Assembly: GCF_000376825.1 (NCBI RefSeq)
Contig: NZ_AQXW01000004.1
Coordinates: 682,001-746,000, forward strand
Direction of reading: 5' to 3'
Length of the DNA: 64,000 nucleotides
Source: Demetria terragena DSM 11295
GTDB taxonomy: Bacteria > Actinomycetota > Actinomycetes > Actinomycetales > Dermatophilaceae
A program made the translations under genes and the position numbers. Shown piece after piece: positions 8,999-16,290 of the stretch. The notes beneath the pieces are model-generated. The model had not been told where the DNA came from. It did no database searches and saw only the letters and a program-made list of their open reading frames with translations. Every line of letters starts with the position of its first letter. The first letter of the stretch is position 1.

Positions 8999-9578
8999 CG
9001 CGATCCACGGCGTCCCGATCCGCGAGTTCGGAGCGAACGTTCGCACGGGCCTGCGCCTCCCAGTGGTCGCGTCCGTAACGGGTGGCAAACAGAAATTCTC
9101 GGTCCAGCAGGTCGGTTAGGAGTGCCGCCCGGCCTGCCCGAAAATCTTGTTCCGGGAGCCACGAGTACTCGTACCGAACTCCCGTCACATAACGCGCATA
9201 GCGCTGCGGCGGTGCAGCCAAGATCGCCAGATCCGCGTCGAGCAATACCGCCGCGGCCTCATCTCCGCTTGCCGCACGGTGGTCGTACGTCGACCGCACC
9301 AGATCGGCGACGCGGCGCGCCTGCGCCTCGGGTCGGTGTCCGCCAAGGGCGGCGTACGCCCACTGGGCGGACGCCTCTTCGTTACTGACCGCGCCGCCGG
9401 GCTCGGTGCGGTAGACCACGTCGTGGAAGAACGCCGCCAGCCGAATCACCTCAAGGTCGGCCAAGCCCAACGGGTGGACGGCGACGATCTCGTCGATTCG
9501 TTCGAGGACCTCACGCAGATGCTCGACGTTGTGATATCCCCGTGCCGGCGAGGCATAAGCCGAGACCACTCGCGCCAA
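8970..9578 (-). CDS. HD-domain metal-dependent phosphohydrolase
   Basis: About 202 residues with the metal-binding HD pattern: H16 and H20 in YHNVEHL, then H52-D53 in FFHDVVYR, and later D114 in LLDADLAIL. This matches the COG4339-type predicted HD hydrolases, whose substrates are unknown. The usable start is a TTG at 9578; the frame stays open upstream towards the end of the previous gene without ATG or GTG, and family members often begin 10-20 residues earlier, so the true start is uncertain. It overlaps the serA start, suggesting coupling. Confidence 0.8.
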   Translation of the reverse strand: MARVVSAYASPARGYHNVEHLREVLERIDEIVAVHPLGLADLEVIRLAAFFHDVVYRTEPGGAVSNEEASAQWAYAALGGHRPEAQARRVADLVRSTYDHRAASGDEAAAVLLDADLAILAAPPQRYARYVTGVRYEYSWLPEQDFRAGRAALLTDLLDREFLFATRYGRDHWEAQARANVRSELADRDAVDRDDLPSRGHP

Positions 9579-9624
9579 CTTCTCAGCGTTCCCGAGCGGC
9601 CACCAGGTGGCGAGCTGCTCGAGG

Positions 9625-9990
9625 TCACCGTCGATAGTTGACCTCAGTGCTCAGCGTGCCGTCGGCGACCGTCAGCTCGATCCGGTCGAGCCGACCACCC
9701 TCGGGCTGTGCGCGGAATGGAACGGCCTGCTGGGTGAGGTCCTTACTGAAGGCCTTGCCAGTCGGCAGCGGCCTCCCGTCGCTGGTCAGCTGCACCCGAG
9801 ACACTTCCTGCTTCTCGGTGAACCAGACCGTACCCAGCACCTCATCCGCATCGCCGCCAAGCCGTTTCACCTCGTGCACGCAGGACCGGCCCACAGCCTC
9901 TACGAGCGCAAGGAACGCTTTGGGATCCAAGGGCTCTGTCGGGTCGTCGACCGTGTCGAGTTCCGGCTCACGCCGCTTCCAGAAAGACAT
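9625..9990 (-). CDS. hypothetical protein, 121 residues
   Basis: Small soluble protein beginning MSFWKRREPELD with an acidic linker, then a helical segment (AFLALVEAVGRSCVHEVKRLGG) and a beta-rich half (VWFTEKQEVSRVQLTSDGRP). No family was recognised. The ATG lies 7 nt after a -10-like TACGCT, so the mRNA is probably leaderless, which supports the start. It ends just before the HD-domain gene. Confidence 0.65.
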   Translation of the reverse strand: MSFWKRREPELDTVDDPTEPLDPKAFLALVEAVGRSCVHEVKRLGGDADEVLGTVWFTEKQEVSRVQLTSDGRPLPTGKAFSKDLTQQAVPFRAQPEGGRLDRIELTVADGTLSTEVNYRR

Positions 9991-9997
9991 GGGTCTT

Positions 9998-10003
9998 AGC
10001 GTA
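9998..10003 (-). promoter_or_regulatory. -10 hexamer for a leaderless start
   Basis: TACGCT (TANNNT type) on the minus strand, 7 nt before the ATG at 9990. The spacing leaves no room for a Shine-Dalgarno sequence and fits transcription starting at the ATG. Confidence 0.5.
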
Positions 10004-10008
10004 CGGGT

Positions 10009-10413
10009 TCAGGCCACGGGGAGCCCGGCTTGACGCCATGCCCCGAACCCACCGATCACATCGGTCGCCTGGCCAATCCCGATACTGCGCAGCGCGTCTG
10101 CGGCAAGCGAGGAGGAGTATCCCTCTTGGCACATCACGATGACTCGCGCGTCGAAGGAGGCCTCCGGAAGTGACGCCTGCTGGCGCGGATCGAATCGCCA
10201 CTCGAGAACATTTCGCTCCACCAGAATGGGTTTCAACTCCTCGGAGACCTCGCCCTCCGCGTCTCGCTGCGCCTGTGGACGCGTGTCAACGAGAACGGCA
10301 CGGCCATCGCGCACCTCGGCGTAGGCGTCTTCGGCGGTGATGCGCGCGTACCTCGCGCGGGCCGACGCCAACAGTGCGTCGATGCCGTCAAAGTCGGGCT
10401 CGGATTCCGTCAC
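10009..10413 (-). CDS. rhodanese-like sulfurtransferase
   Basis: Single-domain rhodanese of 134 residues, a cytosolic family that moves sulfane sulfur. The persulfide cysteine is C95 in VMCQEGYSSS, and CH2A/CH2B-like segments are VLVDTRPQ and WRFDP. Its GTG overlaps the stop of the cysteine dioxygenase gene (GTGA), with GAAGGAG before it, so translation is coupled. Paired with cysteine dioxygenase and behind a cysteine leader peptide, it probably handles sulfur released during cysteine breakdown. That role is inference from context; the catalytic cysteine is visible. Confidence 0.88.
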   Translation of the reverse strand: MTESEPDFDGIDALLASARARYARITAEDAYAEVRDGRAVLVDTRPQAQRDAEGEVSEELKPILVERNVLEWRFDPRQQASLPEASFDARVIVMCQEGYSSSLAADALRSIGIGQATDVIGGFGAWRQAGLPVA

Positions 10414-10886
10414 CAACTGTCTCCTTCATCAACGCCGAGCAGCACGAGTCTTTCCTGCTCGATGACGTATCGGTTCATCCCTCGCAGAGCAGGAGCGTAC
10501 GCGTGAATCGAGGCCGCAAAGGAGCCGCTGCGGTTCACCACATCGTGGATGTGCTTGGCCCCAAACGACCGGCCAGAGCCCTCGGAGAGTTCACGCTCGC
10601 GGGGTCCGCCTCCGGCCCAGGTGCTTTCGGTGAGGGTGCCGAGAACCGTGCGGAAAGCGCCACGCGAGCCGACGTGATCGTGCCAGCCGGTGCTCGTACC
10701 GGCTGGCCAGCCGATGAGCCAGACCTCGAGCGCATCGGTGCTCTCAAGGCGATGCCAAGAGCGCTCAGGGGAACTCGGGTCGAGGTGTCGCAACAGGTCG
10801 CGATCACGAGCGAGGAGCTCAGTCGTGCGAAGCAACTGGTCGGCGTCGAGCAGGGTCGATCGAGCCGGGCTGTGGGTGAGGGTCAT
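10410..10886 (-). CDS. cysteine dioxygenase family protein
   Basis: Cupin of the CDO type I family, 158 residues, that oxidises cysteine (or a related thiol) to the sulfinate with Fe(II) and O2. The iron ligands are visible as H69-D-H71 in GWHDHVG and a second pair in KHIHDV (H112/H114). Shine-Dalgarno AGGAGT lies 7 nt before the ATG. The rhodanese gene follows with overlapping codons. Upstream lies a 31-codon leader ORF ending in three Cys codons, which points to control by cysteine supply. Substrate could instead be 3-mercaptopropionate; the sequence alone does not tell. Confidence 0.88.
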   Translation of the reverse strand: MTLTHSPARSTLLDADQLLRTTELLARDRDLLRHLDPSSPERSWHRLESTDALEVWLIGWPAGTSTGWHDHVGSRGAFRTVLGTLTESTWAGGGPRERELSEGSGRSFGAKHIHDVVNRSGSFAASIHAYAPALRGMNRYVIEQERLVLLGVDEGDSW

Positions 10887-10929
10887 GGTCGTACTCCTGG
10901 TCAGGGTCTGGTGGCTGGCTGCGCGTGAA

Positions 10930-11025
10930 TCAGCAGCAACAGACCTGGCCCTGCGTCAGGTGAAGATCGAGATGCAAGCGGCGGTGAGCCCACCGAGTCA
11001 CATAACGCCTTCTAATGCTTTGCAT
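10930..11025 (-). CDS. cysteine-rich leader peptide of the cysteine dioxygenase operon
   Basis: A 31-codon ORF whose end reads HLDLHLTQGQVCCC before a TGA stop, placed 43 nt upstream of the dioxygenase start. The R..H.DL motif and the terminal Cys run match the actinobacterial leader peptides known upstream of sulfur-metabolism genes, where ribosome stalling on Cys codons senses cysteine. A GTG at codon 9 could be the real start, giving 23 residues. GGTCTG at 10940-10945 (mRNA strand) lies over the Gln-Val-Cys codons and can pair with CAGACC at 10905-10910, just before the dioxygenase Shine-Dalgarno, so an mRNA switch is plausible. Confidence 0.78.
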   Translation of the reverse strand: MQSIRRRYVTRWAHRRLHLDLHLTQGQVCCC

Positions 11026-11051
11026 AGGTTTATGTGATCACACGTGGTGGC

Positions 11052-11819
11052 CTAATGTCCAGCCCCGTCGGGGCGGTCCTCGTTCGGCGTGAAAGCGCGG
11101 ATCGCGTCCACATCGCTGTTGGCAGCACGGACGTATTCATCAGCCCAGGCTTGGCGGTCTGGGAAGGTCGAACCGTCCACTACCGCGGCGACCGCGGCGT
11201 CAATGTCGACCACCGTGTGGCGGAGGGACACATTGCCGTGATCCAGCAGCGCCCAACTTCCACCGGCCCGGCCATATGGCATCCCGATGCTTCCGGGGTT
11301 AATCACGAGTCGTCGATCAACGAGCCGAATGAACGGCATGTGGGTATGGCCGCAGACGACCGTGCGGTGATCTTCTGGCAGTTCCGAGAACGCGGCGGCC
11401 CACCGGCCTAGGGGCGAATCGACGAGCACGAGTTCGTCATCACGCCGCGGACTGCCATGGCAAAAGACCACCGGCCCAAAACCCGCAACTGGCAGGACCA
11501 GCGGATGCGGGAGCTCATCGAGTATCCGCACGTGCTCGGCATTCATTTGAGACGCAGCCCACGGCGTGACGTCAGGCGCTTCGATGGCCTCGCCGCGAGC
11601 CATCGCGACCAGTTCACGATCGGCGTTGCCCCTGACCATGCGTAACCGACCGCCTTCGGCCGCGAGACGGTCGAGCACCGGGACTGGCTGCGGGCCAGAG
11701 GCAAGATCGCCCGTCACGACCACGAGATCGGCTGCGCGAACGTCAGGTTCATCCAGGACGGCTTCCAGGATGGGCAGCACACCGTGCACATCGGACAGGA
11801 CCGCGACCGTGGAGATCAT
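11052..11819 (-). CDS. metallophosphoesterase (YfcE/MJ0936-like calcineurin fold)
   Basis: A 255-residue phosphoesterase with the full metal-site series: VLSDVHG (D, H), VVTGDLA (GD), VRGNAD (GN), FCHGSP (H) and VCGHTHMPF (GHTH). These motifs define the calcineurin-like superfamily, and the size fits the YfcE-type phosphodiesterases. The substrate is unknown. The ATG at 11819 puts the first motif at residues 8-12; an upstream extension would overlap the nrdJ terminator. It lies between the nrdJ terminator and the cysteine leader, so it is probably an independent unit. Confidence 0.88.
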   Translation of the reverse strand: MISTVAVLSDVHGVLPILEAVLDEPDVRAADLVVVTGDLASGPQPVPVLDRLAAEGGRLRMVRGNADRELVAMARGEAIEAPDVTPWAASQMNAEHVRILDELPHPLVLPVAGFGPVVFCHGSPRRDDELVLVDSPLGRWAAAFSELPEDHRTVVCGHTHMPFIRLVDRRLVINPGSIGMPYGRAGGSWALLDHGNVSLRHTVVDIDAAVAAVVDGSTFPDRQAWADEYVRAANSDVDAIRAFTPNEDRPDGAGH

Positions 11820-11847
11820 GCAGCCATCATCGCGGCTGCTCCAACGG

Positions 11848-11884
11848 CTGTGGGGGCCGCCCAAAGATCGGGCGGCCCCCACAG
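11848..11884 (-). terminator. strong hairpin terminator after nrdJ
   Basis: A perfect 15-bp GC-rich stem (arms 11848-11862 and 11870-11884) with a 7-nt loop begins 16 nt after the nrdJ stop. No T-tract follows, as is common for actinobacterial terminators. Confidence 0.8.
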
Positions 11885-11900
11885 TGCATCCGGTTGGCTG

Positions 11901-14798
11901 TCAGCTGCAGCCGCTGGTGGAGCCGCAGCCCTCGCAGACGTAGCACGATCCAGCTGGGCGCATCTTGGTGCCGCAGGTCATGCACATGGGCGCGTCGGCG
12001 GCCTTGCCCTGGAATCTCTCCATCAGCTCAGCCGACGAATGGATTTCCGCGGAGACCTCGCGGGCATCTGCTGCACCGGCACCGGACTGGTCTGCGGGCT
12101 CCTGCTCCTTCTTCTTGGTCGCCGGAGCAACCGACTGGGAGAAGCCCTCCAACTCATCCGCATAGTCGTCACCGGACTCGCCGTCAGAGCCACTGGTTGG
12201 CTCGGCATAGGAGCCTGTTTCGAGCTGTCGAGCCCGCTCATCGGCGGTATGGATGCCCATGAACGAACGCGTCTCGAAGTCAAGGTGATCCAGTGCCAAC
12301 CGGCGGAAGACGTAGTCCATGAGCGACTGCGCCATGCGCACGTCCGGGTCGTCCGTCAGGCCAGCCGGCTCGAAGCGCAGGTTGGTGAACTTCTCGACAT
12401 AGGTCTCCAGCGGCACGCCGTACTGGAGACCGACTGATAGCGCGATGGAGAAGGCGTCCATCACACCGGCGAGTGTCGATCCCTGCTTCCCGAACTTCAG
12501 GAAGATCTCGCCCAGGTCCCCGTTCTCATAGCTCGAGGCCGTCAGATAACCCTCGGCACCGCCCACTGCGAACGACGTCGTCTGGCTCTGCCGACGCTTC
12601 GGCATGCGCTTGCGGATCGGGCGATACTCGATCACCGTGTCGACCTTGGCCGCGGCCGCTTCGGCGGCAGACTTCTTGTCCTTGGCCGTGGACCCGCCAT
12701 CAGACAGCGGCTGACCGACCTTGCAGTTGTCGCGGTACACGGCCAACGCCTTGAGGCCGCGCTTCCATCCCTCGAGGTGAACTTCGGCAATCTCCTCGAC
12801 CGTGGCGTCCTCAGGAAGGTTCACCGTCTTGGAGATCGCTCCCGACAGGAAAGGCTGGGTCGCGGCCATCATGCGAACGTGGCCCATCGGTGAGATCGCG
12901 CGCTCGCCCATGGCGCAGTCGAAGACCTCGTAATGTTCCTTCTTCAGGCCAGGTGCATCAATGACGTGGCCCTTCTCCGCGATGTGCTCGACAATCGCTT
13001 CGATCTGCTCGGTCTGGTAGCCCATCTTCTTCAAGGCGCGCGGGATCGTCTGGTTCACGATCTGCATCGAGCCGCCGCCCACCAATTTCTTGAACTTCAC
13101 CAAGGAGAAGTCCGGTTCGATACCGGTGGTGTCGCAGTCCATCATGAAGCCGATGGTCCCGGTCGGCGCGAGGACCGAAGCCTGTGCGTTACGGAAACCG
13201 TTCTCGTCGCCAATCGCGACGACATCGGACCAGGCCTTGGTCGCCGCTCGGTGGATGGCGGTGTCCATCGAGTCAAGGGGACGCACGTCGTCGTTGGCGG
13301 CCTGGTGCTTGCGCATCACGCGGTTGTGGGCCTCGGCGTTACGGGCGTAGCCGGCATAGGGACCAACCACCCCAGCCAACTCGGCGGAACGCTTGTAGGC
13401 GGTACCGGTCATCAAGGAGGTAATCGATGCCGCCAAGGCGCGACCGCCCTCGGACTCATAGCCGTGCCCAGTTGCCATCAACAGCGCGCCGAGGTTGGCA
13501 TAGCCGATACCAAGCTGGCGGTAGTCGACGGTGGTCTTCCCAATGGACTCGGTCGGGAAGTCCGCGAAGCAGATCGAGATATCCATGGCCGTGATGACCA
13601 ACTCGACCGTCTTGGCGAAGGTCTGCTCGTCAAAGGTGTCATCCTCGCGCAGGAACTTCAGCAAGTTGAGCGAAGCGAGGTTGCAGGACGAGTTATCCAG
13701 GCTCATGTATTCAGAGCAGGGATTCGAGGCAGTGATTCGCCCAGACTCAGGATTGGTGTGCCAGTCGTTGATCGTGTCGTCGTACTGGACGCCTGGGTCG
13801 GCGCACTCCCAAGCAGCACGGTTGATCTTGTCGAAAAGGGTGCGGGCGTCGACTTCTTCGATGACTTCGCCGGTGCCACGCGCCCGCAAACCGAACGTCG
13901 TGCCGTTCTCGACGGCCTTCATGAACTCGTCGCTGACCCGAACGCTGTTGTTGGCGTTCTGGTACTGAACCGAGGTGATGTCCGCGCCACCGAGGTCCAT
14001 ATCGAACCCAGCGTCGCGCAGCGCCCGGATCTTGTCTTCCTCGCGCGCCTTGGTGTCAATGAACTCTTCGATGTCGGGGTGATCGACATCGAGCACGACC
14101 ATCTTGGCCGCGCGGCGAGTGGCTCCGCCGGACTTGATCGTCCCCGCTGACGCATCGGCACCCCGCATGAAGGACACCGGGCCAGAGGCCGTCCCACCAG
14201 AGGACAGCAACTCCTTGGACGACCGGATTCGCGACAGGTTCAGGCCAGCGCCCGAGCCGCCCTTGAAGATGAAGCCTTCTTCTCGATACCAGTTCAAGAT
14301 CGAGTCCATCGAGTCATCGACCGCCAGGATGAAGCACGCCGAAACCTGTTGTGGGCTCTTCGTGCCTACGTTGAACCACACCGGGCTGTTGAACGCGAAC
14401 ACCTGGTGCAGCAGCATCCAGGTCAGTTCGTGTTCAAAGACCTCGGCGTCGTCCTCAGTCGTGAAATAGCCGTACTCCCGACCAGCCTTGACATAGGTCA
14501 ACACGACCCGGTCGATGAGCTGCTTCAGGCTGCGCTCACGCACGTCGGTACCCAAGGCACCGCGGAAGTACTTGGTCGTGACGATCGTCGAGGCGTTGAC
14601 CGACCAGAAATCGGGGAACTCCACCCCACGCTGCTCGAAGATCGTCTCGCCGGTCTTCCAGTTCTGCTGGATGACGTCGCGCGCCTGCCAGGTCACCTCG
14701 TCGTAGGGGTGAACTCCTGGGGTGGTGAAGATGCGCTCGATCTTCAGGCCTTTGCCCTTGCGACGCGCCTGTGACGCAGCGCTGGTCGTCTCGGTCAT
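11901..14798 (-). CDS. nrdJ: adenosylcobalamin-dependent (class II) ribonucleotide reductase
   Basis: Reduces ribonucleotides to deoxyribonucleotides with a radical made from coenzyme B12, so it needs no oxygen. The 965 residues show the class II layout: N-terminal domain, barrel with NPCSEYM (active-site Cys and Glu), and APTGTIGFMMDCDTTGIEP, and a C-terminal zinc ribbon-like tail with MCMTCGTKM and YVCEGCG ending in GCS. The tail cysteines are thought to re-reduce the active site. AAGGGA precedes the ATG. It lies 78 nt downstream of nrdR, the usual actinobacterial pair, and is followed by a strong terminator. No B12 riboswitch was seen in the 78-nt gap. Confidence 0.97.
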   Translation of the reverse strand: MTETTSAASQARRKGKGLKIERIFTTPGVHPYDEVTWQARDVIQQNWKTGETIFEQRGVEFPDFWSVNASTIVTTKYFRGALGTDVRERSLKQLIDRVVLTYVKAGREYGYFTTEDDAEVFEHELTWMLLHQVFAFNSPVWFNVGTKSPQQVSACFILAVDDSMDSILNWYREEGFIFKGGSGAGLNLSRIRSSKELLSSGGTASGPVSFMRGADASAGTIKSGGATRRAAKMVVLDVDHPDIEEFIDTKAREEDKIRALRDAGFDMDLGGADITSVQYQNANNSVRVSDEFMKAVENGTTFGLRARGTGEVIEEVDARTLFDKINRAAWECADPGVQYDDTINDWHTNPESGRITASNPCSEYMSLDNSSCNLASLNLLKFLREDDTFDEQTFAKTVELVITAMDISICFADFPTESIGKTTVDYRQLGIGYANLGALLMATGHGYESEGGRALAASITSLMTGTAYKRSAELAGVVGPYAGYARNAEAHNRVMRKHQAANDDVRPLDSMDTAIHRAATKAWSDVVAIGDENGFRNAQASVLAPTGTIGFMMDCDTTGIEPDFSLVKFKKLVGGGSMQIVNQTIPRALKKMGYQTEQIEAIVEHIAEKGHVIDAPGLKKEHYEVFDCAMGERAISPMGHVRMMAATQPFLSGAISKTVNLPEDATVEEIAEVHLEGWKRGLKALAVYRDNCKVGQPLSDGGSTAKDKKSAAEAAAAKVDTVIEYRPIRKRMPKRRQSQTTSFAVGGAEGYLTASSYENGDLGEIFLKFGKQGSTLAGVMDAFSIALSVGLQYGVPLETYVEKFTNLRFEPAGLTDDPDVRMAQSLMDYVFRRLALDHLDFETRSFMGIHTADERARQLETGSYAEPTSGSDGESGDDYADELEGFSQSVAPATKKKEQEPADQSGAGAADAREVSAEIHSSAELMERFQGKAADAPMCMTCGTKMRPAGSCYVCEGCGSTSGCS

Positions 14799-14876
14799 GA
14801 CGACTATCCCTTCATAAAAATCGAATCTCGGTCAGACGCGAGTACGACGCCCTCGCGCGGGGCCTGTTGTCTCGAA

Positions 14877-15365
14877 CTAGCCCGGCGGTCCGTCTGAACT
14901 CGGCTCAATGCCGACCGCAGGACGCTCCGCGCGCAGCACCGTGATGGCTGCCTCGAAGTCCTCGGTGGATTCAAAGGCCTGATAGACGGAGGCGAACCTC
15001 AGGTAGGCAACCTCGTCGAGCTCTCGCAACGGGCCAAGAATCTCCAGGCCAACGTCGTGGGCATCGATCTCGGCCATGCCCTTGGCACGGATCGCTTCTT
15101 CAACCCGCTGCGCAAGAAGAGCCAACTCATCTTCGGTCACAGGACGGCCCTGGCATGCCTTGCGCACGCCCACCATCACCTTGTCCCGTGCGAAGGGCTC
15201 GCTCGCCCCGGACCGCTTGACCACCGTCAGACTGGCCGTCTCCATCGTGGAGAATCTCTTCCCGCACGACGGACATTGGCGACGTCGTTTGATGTGCGTT
15301 CCATCTTCAGAGGTGCGGCTGTCGACGACCCGCGAATCGTCATGACGACAGAACGGACAATGCAT
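14877..15365 (-). CDS. nrdR: transcriptional repressor NrdR
   Basis: Zinc-ribbon/ATP-cone repressor of ribonucleotide reductase genes that senses ATP/dATP. The four zinc cysteines are C3, C6, C31 and C34 (MHCPFC, then [11 protein letters not shown]), followed by the ATP-cone with VVKRSG and [12 protein letters not shown]. The protein has 162 residues, the usual size. The ATG at 15365 has GAGGAGGTG before it; the longer frame upstream has no family homology. Two NrdR-box-like palindromes 32 bp apart and a cluster of DnaA-type boxes lie upstream, so it is probably autoregulated and tied to replication. Confidence 0.97.
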   Translation of the reverse strand: MHCPFCRHDDSRVVDSRTSEDGTHIKRRRQCPSCGKRFSTMETASLTVVKRSGASEPFARDKVMVGVRKACQGRPVTEDELALLAQRVEEAIRAKGMAEIDAHDVGLEILGPLRELDEVAYLRFASVYQAFESTEDFEAAITVLRAERPAVGIEPSSDGPPG

Positions 15366-15447
15366 CGGCAAACACCTCCTCGGGCGACCACATCCGACTC
15401 CACTAGACCCAAAGTCGCCCGGCGGTCCCCCGACGGACGGCCCAACC

Positions 15448-15512
15448 TGTGGACAATCCTGTGGGTAACTCGTGGATAACGTGGGGACGAGATGTGGACT
15501 AGATGTGGACAA
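15448..15512. promoter_or_regulatory. cluster of DnaA-type 9-mers upstream of nrdR
   Basis: Five same-strand 9-mers resemble the DnaA box TTRTCCACA (complement TGTGGAYAA): TGTGGACAA at 15448 and 15504, TGTGGGTAA at 15460, CGTGGATAA at 15471 and TGTGGACTA at 15493. Such a cluster in a ribonucleotide reductase promoter recalls DnaA control of nrdAB in E. coli. The last two overlap the distal NrdR box, so they may be bound by either protein. Confidence 0.6.
15495..15510 (-). promoter_or_regulatory. distal NrdR box
   Basis: On the minus strand the core reads CCACATCTAGT, 8 of 11 matches to the NrdR core CWATATATWGT when its central positions are allowed to vary as in actinobacteria. It lies exactly 32 bp from the proximal box, the three-turn spacing typical for NrdR pairs. 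Confidence 0.55.
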
Positions 15513-15526
15513 CTCACAGCCATGTA

Positions 15527-15542
15527 ACTACTAGATATAGCG
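15527..15542 (-). promoter_or_regulatory. proximal NrdR box
   Basis: The core CTATATCTAGT matches the NrdR consensus at all but one position. With the box 32 bp away it forms a standard tandem operator, about 160 bp upstream of the nrdR start. Confidence 0.7.
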
Positions 15543-15612
15543 ATCCTAGATCGCGGCACCCCACCACGCAACATTGCCCAGGTCAGTGCGCGTGTCTACC
15601 GGATCGGCGCGC

Positions 15613-16002
15613 CTAGGGCGCCGGGATCTGCAACCTTTGCCCGGTGGACACCTGCGCGGAGTTGAGGTCGTTTGCCAGTTGCAGGTGTGCGATTGCGGCG
15701 CTCAGCGGCAACTCGGGAAGACGCTCGCGCGCTACATCAGACAGCGTCTGCCCCGGCCGCACGGTGACATCCTCGGACGCGGTCGGACCGCTCGCCCACG
15801 CCGAAACAGCCATGCCGCCCAGGATGGCGATGGCCAGGACCGTCACGAGCAGGGCGCGACGCCCTCGCGCCGTCAAGCGCACTGCGACTGCCGGCAGCGT
15901 CGTTGAGGTCGGGCGTGCGGGCACGTCTGAGACCAGGGCGAGATGGCGGCGACGCCGGGGTAGAGCCTGTGGCTGATCGAGCACGGGTGCGAGTGCGCTC
16001 AT
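15613..16002 (-). CDS. LysM-domain SOS cell-division suppressor (DivS/ChiZ/YneA-like)
   Basis: A 129-residue membrane protein: basic N-terminus, one transmembrane helix (RALLVTVLAIAILGGMAV at about residues 48-66), a short linker and a C-terminal LysM domain (VTVRPGQTLSDVARERLPE, ending TGQRLQIPAP). This is the layout and place of mycobacterial ChiZ (Rv2719c) and corynebacterial DivS, which are divergent from lexA and halt division during the SOS response. AGGAGGACTCC precedes the ATG. Two LexA-type boxes lie in its upstream region. The function is inferred from layout and context. Confidence 0.87.
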   Translation of the reverse strand: MSALAPVLDQPQALPRRRRHLALVSDVPARPTSTTLPAVAVRLTARGRRALLVTVLAIAILGGMAVSAWASGPTASEDVTVRPGQTLSDVARERLPELPLSAAIAHLQLANDLNSAQVSTGQRLQIPAP

Positions 16003-16035
16003 GGAGTCCTCCTGATGCTGTTGCGACGGGTTAAC

Positions 16036-16049
16036 CGAACACCTGTCCG
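16036..16049. promoter_or_regulatory. LexA-type (SOS) box 1, near the LysM gene
   Basis: CGAACACCTGTCCG matches the actinobacterial SOS box CGAACRNRYGTTYG with two mismatches. It lies 34 bp upstream of the LysM gene start. Confidence 0.5.
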
Positions 16050-16072
16050 ATCGGACGTGCGTACGAGGTATA

Positions 16073-16086
16073 GCACGTACGTTCGA
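16073..16086 (-). promoter_or_regulatory. LexA-type (SOS) box 2, LysM gene promoter
   Basis: Read on the minus strand, CGAACGTACGTGCT keeps the conserved left half CGAAC and the central GTAC; the right half is imperfect. A -10-like TATACC follows directly, so bound LexA would block the LysM promoter. Confidence 0.55.
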
Positions 16087-16131
16087 CGTCCACAAGCCGC
16101 CGCCATCACGAGAATGACGCGACACTCGCGT

Positions 16132-16145
16132 CGTACAGGTGTTTG
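16132..16145 (+). promoter_or_regulatory. LexA-type (SOS) box 3, lexA promoter
   Basis: CGTACAGGTGTTTG matches CGAACRNRYGTTYG at 13 of 14 positions; the one change is T for A at position 3. It overlaps the -35 element of the lexA promoter, the expected layout for autorepression. Confidence 0.75.
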
Positions 16146-16171
16146 ATTGCGTTCGCTGAACTCCATACGCT
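16143..16171 (+). promoter_or_regulatory. lexA promoter
   Basis: TTGATT (-35) and TACGCT (-10, 16166-16171) are separated by 17 bp. Transcription would start near 16178, giving a 5' leader of about 110 nt before lexA. Confidence 0.6.
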
Positions 16172-16290
16172 GTGCTCATAGCGACAAGCCAAGCAGCGAC
16201 CACCGACAAGCCCGCCGGCAAGCCCGCCGACAACGACTTCCTCGGAAACACCGGTGCCGCAGCAGGACGCCATAGATAAGGACGCCGACG

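Noticed and set aside
12933-14150. 405-codon open frame on the plus strand
   Set aside because: Antisense to the conserved nrdJ coding sequence; no recognisable family and no ribosome-binding site.
14799-14876. Cobalamin riboswitch between nrdR and nrdJ
   Set aside because: The gap is only 78 nt and lacks a B12-box-like sequence, too short for the aptamer.
16172-16279. 35-codon GTG ORF between the lexA promoter and lexA
   Set aside because: Its GTG follows directly after the -10 hexamer, so it would lie upstream of the expected transcript start and not be in the mRNA. Its composition is only mildly protein-like.
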